A stretch of DNA of 24,879 bases from a virus: positions 1 through 24,879 of IMG/VR virus record IMGVR_UViG_3300035633_000610; one strand, given 5' to 3'. A program made the translations under genes and the position numbers. Under the pieces are notes generated by a model. The model was not told the origin of the DNA and ran no database searches. It was given only the letters and a program-made list of their open reading frames with translations. Shown in pieces: positions 7,829-16,025 of the stretch. Within the stretch, counting starts at the first letter, position 1, and every line of letters begins with the position of its first letter.

Positions 7829-9711
7829 TAAAATTCATTTTTGCTATAAAATTGCCTTACTTCATATTCTTCTCTACGCGGTGGACTCCAATTTTCAACA
7901 GGCGTTAAAAAACCTACTACACGTAAATAATGTGTAGTAGCCGCATCATGACAAGGGGACTTTTTAAAATTGCCTATGAACAATTTACCGCATGTGTTGC
8001 ATCTACATTGAGCGACATTTACTGCAAAATATGTTACTCCTTTACTAGCTGCAAATTCAATTAATGTTTGCATTTGGTCCTTGTCTAAGCTTTCTGTACT
8101 ATTTAAATGACATATAGCACCGCCTGAATTTAACGAGTCAAATTGTCCTTGCATTCTTATGCGATCTTCAATGTCAACATTCTTCCAAAGAGGTATATAT
8201 TGATTTGCATATAATTTATATTCATGCCCAGAAAATAGAAGTTTGTCTTTTTCAGCAAGATTATATGCAGCTGATTCGCCTGGAATTTGTTCTAAATTTC
8301 TAATATTGCCATCTTCTTTAGTTCTTTGTTCATTAAGATAGTTGATCTTATTAAATATCTTGGTAACAAATTCCGTGCCTTGTTCATCAATGATGTCATA
8401 TCCTTGCAATTCACATGCTTCATTTGCACCAATATATCCCACCGTCATGAATTGCTTTTGTAAAAACATAAAATTATGTGTATAAAGAGGCAATTTATTT
8501 TTATCTATATTTTCTTGGAGGATTTTGCGTTGAGCCATTAAAATATCTTGGGCTGCTTTTGCATTATACTCAAGGATCTTAAAATAATCATTATCATCTT
8601 CTGCTTGGTATGCAATTCTGGGAAGATTTATTGTAACCACTCGACTTGACCCAATGCTTACACCGCCAGCGCCAAATGAATTAGTATACTCAATCTGTTT
8701 AGCATCATTGCGCAATCTGCAACAGCTTGAAAGCACACCAAGCTCACCAGTAAATATATTAAATGCACCATTGTAAGCATTTAATTCTGATACTAAGGAA
8801 AGAAACTTTTTATCGGGAATTTCACCTTTTTCATTTTTATAAAAGGTTACTGTATTGATAGGGAAAGTAAATGTTTGGTCTTTTGACTCTTCAATAAACC
8901 AACGCATATAAAATTCTTGTAATTTTGTAATGCTTTCAAAATTAGGCTTAGATCCATCTGGATAAACTGTATTGGTAAACAAATCTTCCATGAAATATTT
9001 ATCATATAGATTAGTATTGACAAATGCACATTGTGATCCTCTAAAAGGGAAGTTCCATGAATAGATCATAGACTGTAAGTTTTGTTCAACTTCTTTTCTA
9101 TAATTTTGATATTCTAGATAATTTTCACCAAAATCCTTACGCGCAAACCAATCCATAAAAATGAAAAGATCTGGATAAGCACATGCACCAGCAAGTTGAT
9201 TGCTAGTATACGCGGTGAATTGAATGATATGGTTAATATATGAAGAAAAGTGTCGGCACGGTCTTATCTTAACCTTTTTAATAAAAGGCATACCATATAT
9301 AATAAGAGGTTCTAAAGAAAATGCATAACAATAAGGTTTTAATGACATATGTAAATCATGGATTTTAAGAGCGCCATTAATTGACAATTCCAATAATTTA
9401 TTTGCTCTCTTTACACCAAAACTTTCAACAATTTTTTTCCATATAATATAATAGCCATTAAGTTTTTGAATACTCTTAGTAAATTCATACTCGAAAGAAA
9501 GAACAGAATCATCATCAACATTAGCATTTGCATCTGATGAAACATCAGCTACAACCTTCTTTGTAAAAAATTTACGTGCAAATGTATTGATGTCTAAATG
9601 TTCAGCCCCTATACCATCAATATCAAATATTTCGTGTCCGTATTTACTTTCGATCTCCTGTAATTTTTTAACGAATCTTTCATCAAATGATTGGCGAACT
9701 AAGAGGCCCAT
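7828..9711 (-). CDS. nrdD: Anaerobic (class III) ribonucleoside-triphosphate reductase
   Basis: Glycyl-radical enzyme making dNTPs from NTPs without oxygen. I start it at ATG 9711 (627 aa), not the upstream in-frame ATG at 9744, because AAAGGAGT sits about 5 nt before it and it overlaps the nrdG stop as TAATG. The radical glycine is G600 in RVVGFL, 27 residues from the C-terminus, close to T4 NrdD (G580 of 605). Candidate active-site cysteines are C128 (KPYCYAF) and C330/C331 (LSSCCRL). The zinc site near the C-terminus is odd: C569, C571, C574 and C587 rather than two CxxC pairs. The family's ATP-cone regulatory domain is not evident; the N-terminus is short. Activated by NrdG, encoded just upstream. 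Confidence 0.94.
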   Translation of the reverse strand: MGLLVRQSFDERFVKKLQEIESKYGHEIFDIDGIGAEHLDINTFARKFFTKKVVADVSSDANANVDDDSVLSFEYEFTKSIQKLNGYYIIWKKIVESFGVKRANKLLELSINGALKIHDLHMSLKPYCYAFSLEPLIIYGMPFIKKVKIRPCRHFSSYINHIIQFTAYTSNQLAGACAYPDLFIFMDWFARKDFGENYLEYQNYRKEVEQNLQSMIYSWNFPFRGSQCAFVNTNLYDKYFMEDLFTNTVYPDGSKPNFESITKLQEFYMRWFIEESKDQTFTFPINTVTFYKNEKGEIPDKKFLSLVSELNAYNGAFNIFTGELGVLSSCCRLRNDAKQIEYTNSFGAGGVSIGSSRVVTINLPRIAYQAEDDNDYFKILEYNAKAAQDILMAQRKILQENIDKNKLPLYTHNFMFLQKQFMTVGYIGANEACELQGYDIIDEQGTEFVTKIFNKINYLNEQRTKEDGNIRNLEQIPGESAAYNLAEKDKLLFSGHEYKLYANQYIPLWKNVDIEDRIRMQGQFDSLNSGGAICHLNSTESLDKDQMQTLIEFAASKGVTYFAVNVAQCRCNTCGKLFIGNFKKSPCHDAATTHYLRVVGFLTPVENWSPPRREEYEVRQFYSKNEF

Positions 9712-10214
9712 TATAACTCCTTTAATGTAGGTTTGAGGTTGCAATAATCAATTTGTTCCCATGCATCATTTAATTTAATAAAAACTCGTTGATTACAATT
9801 TTTCGATCCTAATGGGCCTCTTTCTTCTATGTATGGTCCATCCTTGACTAAATCTAAATATTTTAAAACGTTATAGTCAGAAAGAGATTCAAATAAATAT
9901 CCTGTATATAAAGCTATTTTATAATCATATTTTCTTTTGAAAATTTCATTGAATTTATTGACTTTAAATACTTGATCTATCGGATCACCACCCAGCCAAC
10001 AAATCCACCGGGACAATTGATGTCGATTCAAAATATCCGGTATATTTTCAATAGATATTATTCGGCCTCCGCGAAATGTCTGTAATTCTGGCGAATGACA
10101 CTGCTTACACCTCCTTTTACATCCTTGCGTATATAGATTTATCGAGATCTGACCAGGAACTTCTAAAAATCCGGTAGATATCGACGCCAGGCATATGGAA
10201 GCATTGTCTATCAC
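9711..10214 (-). CDS. nrdG: Anaerobic RNR activating protein, radical SAM
   Basis: 167 aa. Uses S-adenosylmethionine and a [4Fe-4S] cluster to put the glycyl radical on NrdD. The cluster motif C-x3-C-x2-C is plain as GCKRRCKQC (C32, C36, C39), followed by LGGDP, the SAM-binding GGxP-type segment. Length matches T4 NrdG (156 aa). The start is GTG (10214-10212), with AAGGAAAA about 7 nt upstream; no nearby in-frame ATG exists before the cluster motif. It is the first gene after a strong sigma-70-like promoter and overlaps nrdD by one base, so NrdG and NrdD should be made together. Confidence 0.93.
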   Translation of the reverse strand: MIDNASICLASISTGFLEVPGQISINLYTQGCKRRCKQCHSPELQTFRGGRIISIENIPDILNRHQLSRWICWLGGDPIDQVFKVNKFNEIFKRKYDYKIALYTGYLFESLSDYNVLKYLDLVKDGPYIEERGPLGSKNCNQRVFIKLNDAWEQIDYCNLKPTLKEL

Positions 10215-10231
10215 TGAGTTTTCCTTTTAAA

Positions 10232-10250
10232 TATAAATAATCTATAAATA
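10232..10250 (+). promoter_or_regulatory. Two perfect TATAAATA octamers facing rightward (antisense)
   Basis: TATAAATA occurs at 10232-10239 and again at 10243-10250 on the plus strand, inside the nrdG leader. This is the consensus T4 late box, but it points away from nrdG and into the 3' ends of the carbohydrate genes, so if used it would make antisense RNA. The bases after the boxes do not match the fuller T4 consensus and AT content is very high here, so chance is a real possibility. Confidence 0.25.
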
Positions 10251-10271
10251 TTTACGCTTTATTGAACTAAT

Positions 10272-10300
10272 ATTATAGTATATCTATATAAAAAAGTCAA
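10272..10300 (-). promoter_or_regulatory. Sigma-70-type promoter for nrdG-nrdD-46
   Basis: On the minus strand TTGACT (-35, complement of 10295-10300) is followed after exactly 17 bp by TATAAT (-10, complement of 10272-10277). That is a 5/6 and a 6/6 match to the bacterial housekeeping consensus. It lies in the only gap of the 10-18 kb region, between the FkbM-type gene and nrdG, and leaves a leader of about 50 nt. It would let the host polymerase transcribe nrdG, nrdD and gene 46 early, independently of the long upstream unit. Confidence 0.75.
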
Positions 10301-10324
10301 GAAAATTATTTATTTTTCTGTTTT

Positions 10325-10903
10325 TCAACTTTTAAGATGTTCAAATTCACAAACGATTAATCCATCACCCCAACCACCTTTTGTTGGGTGTTCAAAAATA
10401 TATTTTGTATTAATATTAAAATCTTCAATCAATTTTTTACATTTTTGATAATTGTTATGCAAAGAAACGAATAAAAATTGAATTTTGTTAAAAATTTTTG
10501 TGCGTAAAATGTTTTCTAAAACCTCTACTTCGCTTCCTTGAATATCCATGTGTAAAATAGATATATTCTTAATTGTATTTTCATTTAAAATATCTTTTAA
10601 TTTTATTTGGTTACATTTTTTAGAAAAATTTTTAAATTTTTCTTCTCTTGGTTCTCCTAAAAAACCATAATAAAAAATACAATTTGGTAGATTTTTCTTT
10701 CCTAAATTTAAACGTTCTTCTGAAACATCAACTCCAATATTAATACAATTACCTTTAAAAAAATTATAAAAAAGTTTTGAATATTCACAAGGACCGCAGC
10801 CAAGTTCTATCATTACTGGTTTTTTGTGTGTAATTTTTTGCAAGCACTGTTTAAATAAATCTTCTTGTTCTTTTTCAAATTGAATTTGACCACCTTTTAA
10901 CAT
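10325..10903 (-). CDS. FkbM-type SAM-dependent methyltransferase
   Basis: 192 aa, class I Rossmann methyltransferase. Motif I is ELGCGPCEYS (33-42), the acidic residue that binds the SAM ribose is in GVDVSEE (about 57-63), and the FkbM-like segment LHMDIQGSEVEVL is at about 118-130. FkbM enzymes often O-methylate sugars or other small hydroxylated molecules. It is short for the family because the C-terminal part after the fifth strand is abbreviated. It is the last gene of the carbohydrate cassette, 35 bp after the preceding glycosyltransferase gene, with AAAGGGG about 5 nt before its ATG. Methylating a sugar added by the upstream enzymes fits the context but is inference. Confidence 0.78.
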   Translation of the reverse strand: MLKGGQIQFEKEQEDLFKQCLQKITHKKPVMIELGCGPCEYSKLFYNFFKGNCINIGVDVSEERLNLGKKNLPNCIFYYGFLGEPREEKFKNFSKKCNQIKLKDILNENTIKNISILHMDIQGSEVEVLENILRTKIFNKIQFLFVSLHNNYQKCKKLIEDFNINTKYIFEHPTKGGWGDGLIVCEFEHLKS

Positions 10904-10938
10904 TTTTTCCCCTTTATATGTATTTTGTACAATCCTTT

Positions 10939-11595
10939 TTAGTCAACAAGATTTAATGCAAAATCTTTTGATGTATGTGCTGGAGCAACAACAGAATGTT
11001 TTCCGATATGATTAATATAACTTCTTTTAGTTGTTATTATTTTGAAGTCATGTTCGTGACATAATTCAATGTATTTCCAATCCCATACATGAGGCACATG
11101 CGGAAACAATAATTTTTTTAAAAGATTTTTATTTAAAAGAACACATAGCCCTCCTGTTGCAGATTTCGATAAGTATTGTTCAGTTAATTCTATATATTTT
11201 TGATGTACGCTAGAATTATAGGGTGTTATCATCCCTGGATTTATATCATTACTTTGACAATACGCAAGCATTTCATCGATTTTTAATAACCATTCATATT
11301 TAAATTCTACATCACTATCAGTATTAACTATCAACTTATCTTGGCTTAATGCAAAACGCATTGTTTTACAAAAATTACCAGGTCCTCCATATCTCCTATC
11401 ATTTTTATATACTTCTACCTTTTCATTATTTTTACGAAACTCTTTTAAAAGATTATAAACTTTTTCATCTGTCGAACAATCATCAAATATATAAATTTTA
11501 TTAACCAAGGACAGATCAGTTTTTTGAATAGAATCAATATAGACCTTTAAGTAATCTGGTCTATTATATGTTGTTAAATAAATATTATATTTCAT
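10939..11595 (-). CDS. Family 2-type glycosyltransferase (GT-A)
   Basis: 218 aa. The start YLTTYNRPDYL, the acidic pair IFDDCSTD (D38-D39) that contacts the nucleotide, and VNTDSDVEF (D93-x-D95, metal-binding DxD) are a typical GT-A, GT2-like layout. A conserved WDWKYIE and a late histidine (INHIGKHS) follow. No membrane segment, so it is a soluble transferase. The length is near the minimum for a single GT-A domain. Its start forms an ATGA overlap with the stop of the preceding gene. The sugar and acceptor cannot be told from sequence. Confidence 0.82.
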   Translation of the reverse strand: MKYNIYLTTYNRPDYLKVYIDSIQKTDLSLVNKIYIFDDCSTDEKVYNLLKEFRKNNEKVEVYKNDRRYGGPGNFCKTMRFALSQDKLIVNTDSDVEFKYEWLLKIDEMLAYCQSNDINPGMITPYNSSVHQKYIELTEQYLSKSATGGLCVLLNKNLLKKLLFPHVPHVWDWKYIELCHEHDFKIITTKRSYINHIGKHSVVAPAHTSKDFALNLVD

Positions 11596-12254
11596 GGTAT
11601 GGCCTCATGTTTTGCAAAAATAGCATATCCGTTTCGCAGATTCCAATCTTCTTTTAATAATTTATAATTTTTATCGCCTTTTAATTTCATATAATTTTCA
11701 TAGTTCTTTAATGCATTAATATCATCTAGTATAAACACATCAGAATCTCTTGTTAACCTGAAGTCGGCTAATCCAAAAAAACCAGAACCATCTAATAATA
11801 CAACATTAAACTTATTAATATTGTTTGTATTTTTAATATGAATAATTCCATTAGGAATGACTCCTTTAGCCCATTCATCTTCTCTTTTTTTCCAACTTAA
11901 AATTTCATCTTTAGGATATTTAGTACTAACTCCTAATTTTGGATGATTGTTTAAAAATTCACATATACTTTGTTCACTTCTAGAATCTTTTAAATCACCT
12001 GATAGCATACAATAACACTTTACATATGGTAAATCCTTAGTATTATTTCTTAATATATCAAATCTACACTTTTGTGCTTCTATACAATACAGTGTTGAAT
12101 GTTCCGTTAAATTGTTTTCAGTTATTCCTTGTATAAAAGCTTGTGTGCTTCCTGTGCCATCCCAAGAACCAACTTCAAGTATATGTTTTGGTTTGAAATG
12201 CTTTACACATTCTTTAATAAGGTAAAATAAATCATCGTAGTAAATTTCTGGCAT
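11592..12254 (-). CDS. Class I SAM methyltransferase-like protein
   Basis: 220 aa. HILEVGSWDGTGSTQAF (about 24-40) is a glycine-rich SAM-binding motif I; LYCIEAQKCRFD at about 62-73 supplies the acidic residue after strand 2, and VVLLDGSGFFG and VFILDDIN resemble strands 4 and 5. This supports a Rossmann-type methyltransferase, but the catalytic part is not specific and the substrate is unknown. It might alternatively belong to the cephalosporin-hydroxylase-like relatives of this fold found in glycan clusters. AAAGGG about 6 nt upstream of ATG 12254 supports the start. It is separated by one base from the sulfotransferase before it and overlaps the next gene by ATGA. Confidence 0.66.
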   Translation of the reverse strand: MPEIYYDDLFYLIKECVKHFKPKHILEVGSWDGTGSTQAFIQGITENNLTEHSTLYCIEAQKCRFDILRNNTKDLPYVKCYCMLSGDLKDSRSEQSICEFLNNHPKLGVSTKYPKDEILSWKKREDEWAKGVIPNGIIHIKNTNNINKFNVVLLDGSGFFGLADFRLTRDSDVFILDDINALKNYENYMKLKGDKNYKLLKEDWNLRNGYAIFAKHEAIP

Positions 12255-12255
12255 A

Positions 12256-12972
12256 TTAACCCTTTATAATATTGTGTGTTATTTTATTAATTTTATCATA
12301 TTGATTTTGTGAAATTAAATTAATCCAATCTCCTACTATACCTTTTCGGGGACTTATTGTATTGAAATTTAATCCAGGGATAGTTAAATGTGATTTAGGC
12401 TCTCCTAAATGTACACTCATTTTTTCAATAACAGATTGAAAATCGTACTTTAATTGCTCGTAATATATTGTGCATATATTTTTCTTAACCTTTTTCCATC
12501 CCTTGATATGTTGAGCCCATCTTTCAACTAAATTTTCAGATTTAATTAAACTATAAGCGCCATCATAAGGATAATCATATGGTTTAATTTGGAATAAAAA
12601 TTTCTCTATATCTGTACAATATGGAAATGCTGGATTGCTTTTATGTAAATTAAAATAATGGTAACAACTTGTCATAACATCTGCACATTCTCTGATCACA
12701 TAAAAAACATGAAATCGTTCTAATAGTAAATCAAAATAATCTTCAAAAAATTCAAATTGATGATGCGATTTAAATATTTTAATATCATTAGATGATATTT
12801 CTAATTCTTCTTTAAACCCCCTTTCAACGTCTTGTTTATAATTTTCTCCGCCATTATCTTTAGAATAAACATTTTTATATTTATAATCAATATTTTCAAA
12901 ATTTTGTGCTATAGAATTTATAGCGAAATGCGTGCCTGAACGTTCATGTGATATTACTAGTATATTTTTCAT
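12256..12972 (-). CDS. Sulfotransferase (PAPS-dependent)
   Basis: 238 aa. The N-terminal ILVISHERSGTHFAINS (about 4-20) is the 5'-phosphosulfate loop of sulfotransferases in its HERSGTHF form, and VFYVIRECADVMTSCYHYF (about 89-107) is the 3'-phosphate-binding segment with R94 and S102. NLVERWAQHIKGW and the C-terminal PRKGIVGDW are also typical of the family (the latter resembles the RKGxxGDWK box). It should move sulfate from PAPS to a hydroxyl or amine, here probably on a glycan because glycosyltransferases flank it on both sides. No membrane anchor is seen. Its start overlaps the preceding gene by ATGA. PAPS would have to come from the host. Sulfotransferases are not part of the conserved T4 core. 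Confidence 0.88.
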   Translation of the reverse strand: MKNILVISHERSGTHFAINSIAQNFENIDYKYKNVYSKDNGGENYKQDVERGFKEELEISSNDIKIFKSHHQFEFFEDYFDLLLERFHVFYVIRECADVMTSCYHYFNLHKSNPAFPYCTDIEKFLFQIKPYDYPYDGAYSLIKSENLVERWAQHIKGWKKVKKNICTIYYEQLKYDFQSVIEKMSVHLGEPKSHLTIPGLNFNTISPRKGIVGDWINLISQNQYDKINKITHNIIKG

Positions 12973-13760
12973 ATTTTTATAACTTGCGAATCGTCATTGA
13001 CCCATGGAAAATAGTCTCTTAAAAACACTGGAAAATTAGTTTCATTCTGAAGCCTTTCCCAATTCTTTACAGCTCCATTATATCCATAATAATCTTGTTT
13101 AAATTCTACATGTTTTCTTTTTGCATATGCATAATGTCTAAAACCCCATCCTTTATGTGTAGTAAAATCTTTATTAATGAAAAGAGGATTATTTAATTGT
13201 AATTCAGGAGGTTCATGGGATATCCATTTAGTTTTTTCATTAAAAATCCATAAACGATTCCATTCATAAGGCATGTCACCATAACAATTTTTACCTTGTA
13301 ATATTAAATCTTCTCCTACATAATAATTGCATCTAAATTGTACTACTTTCTCTCCACAATAATATCTGAAATACATAAACATCTCTTCTAATGTTTTATT
13401 ACCCCAAAATTCATCTACATCAATTTGCATTAAAAAGGCGTGATCTACTTCATCAATAAATGAATTACACATTTCTGCTTTGCCGTTCCAAAATTGATGT
13501 TTTCCATTAACTATTGGTGGTCGTATTACTTGTATTTGATCACATTGAATATCATTAAGAAATTCATATGTTCCATCTGAAGACATATTTATATTATTCA
13601 GGTATTTTTGAGGAATTTGTTTACACCAAGATGTACATTTTGTTGGAAGAGCCGGACCTTCTATAATGTACCATTTATCAAAAAATTTAGGTATCTTTGT
13701 ATATTGTTTTTCAATATACGGCATACCATTTAATACAATTGTAAATGCTATTTTATTCAT
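12969..13760 (-). CDS. GT-A-like glycosyltransferase
   Basis: 263 aa from ATG 13760, chosen over the in-frame ATG at 13772 because it gives the ATGA overlap used throughout this cassette; neither has a good Shine-Dalgarno. AFTIVLNGMPYIE near the start, then FLMQIDVDEFWG with D114-x-D116 as the metal-binding DxD, and conserved W and H residues (HKGWGFRHY) point to a GT-A enzyme related to the GT2/GT92-like group that begins with a LNG or NE(E/A) motif. Cysteines are frequent in the first 100 residues. It probably transfers a single sugar; donor and acceptor unknown. Confidence 0.72.
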   Translation of the reverse strand: MNKIAFTIVLNGMPYIEKQYTKIPKFFDKWYIIEGPALPTKCTSWCKQIPQKYLNNINMSSDGTYEFLNDIQCDQIQVIRPPIVNGKHQFWNGKAEMCNSFIDEVDHAFLMQIDVDEFWGNKTLEEMFMYFRYYCGEKVVQFRCNYYVGEDLILQGKNCYGDMPYEWNRLWIFNEKTKWISHEPPELQLNNPLFINKDFTTHKGWGFRHYAYAKRKHVEFKQDYYGYNGAVKNWERLQNETNFPVFLRDYFPWVNDDSQVIKI

Positions 13761-14467
13761 ATTATAGTCCATTTATTACGTAATGTTGGGGTTGCTTTAT
13801 ATTCAGATCTTTTTAAAAAATACTTTTTATTATCCAAATTTAATTGTTCTACAAGATTGGCAAAACAACTATCAAGCAATATTAATTTTTTTGACTTTTC
13901 TATTATAGTCAGCCAATCAAAAATATTATTTGTACATGGTGTAATTTCAATTATTTGATATGAACCATCATTTTCTAAATTTATTCTTCTTTGTGAGATA
14001 GATCCAGTAAAATGTACAACGGCATATTTTTCTTGTTTAACTAATTTATTATATAAATCAACTTCTCTGTCTTTATTTCTTTTTATATCTAATTTCCATT
14101 TTTTATCAAAAGGAACATTAGCTAATTCATAATTAAATTGATCAAACGGTGTATTATTTTGTTGGAATTTCCTTGTATTTTCAGATCCCCAATACCCATC
14201 AAATGTATATAATAAATCGATTTTTTTATTTATACATCTTAATCGTTCAATACATTTACGAGTGCAATCAGCCCAATTATATGATTGTATAGGAATAAAT
14301 GTTACATAATGCCCAGCAACTGCATTGAACATGTTATATAAACTTTCATGTATTGGCCAAATAACTCGATAAGAATTATTGAAATAATGCTTAGCGATTG
14401 GAAGGCAGATTATTATATCACCTATCTTCCCTGGTCTTAAAATCCCTATTGTTGGTATTTTTTCCAT
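13757..14467 (-). CDS. GT9-like (heptosyltransferase-type) glycosyltransferase
   Basis: 236 aa. ILRPGKIGDIIICLPIAKHY (about 9-28) is the GDxxxxxP-type opening of heptosyltransferase-like GT-B enzymes, and LILLDSCFANLVEQL near the C-terminus resembles the segment that closes the nucleotide-sugar site (usually TPSxHLA). YAVVHFTGS marks the linker to the second half. At 236 aa it is clearly shorter than bacterial GT9 enzymes (about 320-350), so it is a compact version and may lack part of the C-terminal domain. The ATG overlaps the preceding gene by 22 nt and has only a weak ribosome-binding site. GT9 enzymes act on ADP-heptose in lipopolysaccharide; the actual donor here is unknown. Confidence 0.66.
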   Translation of the reverse strand: MEKIPTIGILRPGKIGDIIICLPIAKHYFNNSYRVIWPIHESLYNMFNAVAGHYVTFIPIQSYNWADCTRKCIERLRCINKKIDLLYTFDGYWGSENTRKFQQNNTPFDQFNYELANVPFDKKWKLDIKRNKDREVDLYNKLVKQEKYAVVHFTGSISQRRINLENDGSYQIIEITPCTNNIFDWLTIIEKSKKLILLDSCFANLVEQLNLDNKKYFLKRSEYKATPTLRNKWTII

Positions 14468-15231
14468 TGTACAATTAAATTATCTACTAACTGTTTTTCA
14501 TCATCTTTGAATTGTAAAAAAGCTCCCCATGGTTGTCTTCTTATAAAGACATTTAATATGTCGCCCCATAAATATTTGTATTTTAAATAATGTTTTTGCT
14601 CTTGAGTTTCATTAAATTGCTGTTCTTTATCTCCTTGCGATGCATACCATCCTTGATGTATCATATGAAATGCATAAGGTTTTGTGTTTACAAGAGGATC
14701 GGGACTATTCATTTTAATCATCAATGCATAATATTGATCAAATAAAGGACGTCCAAGTAACATATCTACAAATAAATGTTTATGTTCTAAATACCATTCT
14801 TTTTTAAATACAAAGGCATCAAATCCTGCTATTTCACATCTCAAGACTTTGATAGAGTCGTCTATATCATTCATTTCTGCAATATCATATCTTGATATTG
14901 CAAATGCTGTGGGATGTTTGTTTTGAATATGTTCAATTAATTTAGGATTTAATAAAATATCGCTGTTTAGAAATATAAAATAATCACAATCATATGTAGA
15001 TAAAATTTCAAATATATCATTTACATATGGTAATTGCTTATCACTATATGTGCTATATCGCGTTAAATTATCATTTACTTCAAAACAATCATATGCATCA
15101 TCTTGTTTATCAAATTGAACATTGACAACTTTAACACTTTCATATTTAGATTCAATTCTTTGTAAACACTTTACAGCAATATCTTGTCTTTTATTTGTTT
15201 TGAAAGTGTTCAAACCAATCACGATTTTCAT
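14446..15231 (-). CDS. Probable GT-A-type glycosyltransferase
   Basis: 261 aa. VIGLNTFKTNKRQD at the start, then YFIFLNSDILL (N89-S-D91, a degenerate DxD) at the end of the fourth strand and AGFDAFVFKKEW, a common segment in GT-A enzymes acting on glycan chains. The C-terminal part (FHMIHQGWYAS, then WGDILNVFIRRQPWG) is aromatic-rich and may form the acceptor side. There is no clean DxD, so the family assignment is less certain than for its neighbours; it may be metal-independent or inactive. It overlaps the preceding GT2 gene by ATGA, with GAGGAG about 11 nt before the ATG. Confidence 0.6.
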   Translation of the reverse strand: MKIVIGLNTFKTNKRQDIAVKCLQRIESKYESVKVVNVQFDKQDDAYDCFEVNDNLTRYSTYSDKQLPYVNDIFEILSTYDCDYFIFLNSDILLNPKLIEHIQNKHPTAFAISRYDIAEMNDIDDSIKVLRCEIAGFDAFVFKKEWYLEHKHLFVDMLLGRPLFDQYYALMIKMNSPDPLVNTKPYAFHMIHQGWYASQGDKEQQFNETQEQKHYLKYKYLWGDILNVFIRRQPWGAFLQFKDDEKQLVDNLIVQWKKYQQ

Positions 15232-16025
15232 GTATATGTTGCTCCTCTGCTAGAAATTGATTTAGATTCATTATATTTATTTTTTAAAATATATTTTAAT
15301 TCACCTATTGTAAGACGAGATGTTTCTACTATATAATGCCCATACTTACTTTTAAAATAATTTGCATACTCGACAACACGATCTGATACATCACCGCATA
15401 CACTCTTGCAACCTATTGAAGCTAAATATACATCACTATCACTAATATCACAAAAGTATGGGTATGGAGTTGTAAATCCTTGTTTACCAGCCAACCAAGT
15501 ATGTTCTACATGTTCCCATGCATTATAATAATGTTCATCCATCAAACCTATACTTTGTAAACAATTCTTTGTATAAAATTGAAAACATGCTACAAGATTT
15601 GGATAAAAAGAAAGTGTAATATCTTCTGGATATTCTATGCTAAATGTTGGTGTTCTTGTACCATCTTCATTTTTTGAACAAGCGCTAGAGCCTACATAAT
15701 TTAAATGTTCTAATCCAGTTACTTTACTGGCTTTGATATATCTTTCAAATACATTATCATTCAAAATACACACATCATCTTCCATTATAAAAATATAATC
15801 ACAATTCCTATCAAGAAGATATTTAAATGCATCATTTTTAGATTTAGCAACCCCTTTATTTTCTTCATGTTGAATTAATTCAAAATCTTCCGCTGAATTA
15901 ATCTTTAATTTTTCACCGTCATTTACTATGATAAATTCATCAAGTTTATGACATGGTATAGATTCTAAAACGTGTTGCAATTGCTCTGAGCGATTGCATG
16001 TAATTAATCCCAATCCTATTTTCAT
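15228..16025 (-). CDS. GT2-type glycosyltransferase, paralogue of the gene at 16528-17343
   Basis: 265 aa. GLGLITCNRSEQL at the start, IIVNDGE (N35-D36) and YIFIMEDDVCIL (E82-D83-D84, metal-binding acidic triplet) are GT2 hallmarks. It is clearly related to the product of 16528-17343: both share TCNRSE, VNDG, the EDD triplet, VFE-x-YIK, HLNY and the late MDE-x-Y-x-NA-x-EHV-x-HT segment. The pair flanks a sulfotransferase-like gene, which suggests a local duplication with divergence. No membrane segments, so it is a soluble transferase. It is joined to both neighbours by ATGA overlaps. Confidence 0.85.
   Translation of the reverse strand: MKIGLGLITCNRSEQLQHVLESIPCHKLDEFIIVNDGEKLKINSAEDFELIQHEENKGVAKSKNDAFKYLLDRNCDYIFIMEDDVCILNDNVFERYIKASKVTGLEHLNYVGSSACSKNEDGTRTPTFSIEYPEDITLSFYPNLVACFQFYTKNCLQSIGLMDEHYYNAWEHVEHTWLAGKQGFTTPYPYFCDISDSDVYLASIGCKSVCGDVSDRVVEYANYFKSKYGHYIVETSRLTIGELKYILKNKYNESKSISSRGATYT

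Noticed and set aside
9712-9744. Longer NrdD starting at ATG 9744
   Set aside because: The AAAGGAGT site and TAATG overlap point to ATG 9711; the extra 11 residues lie inside the end of nrdG.
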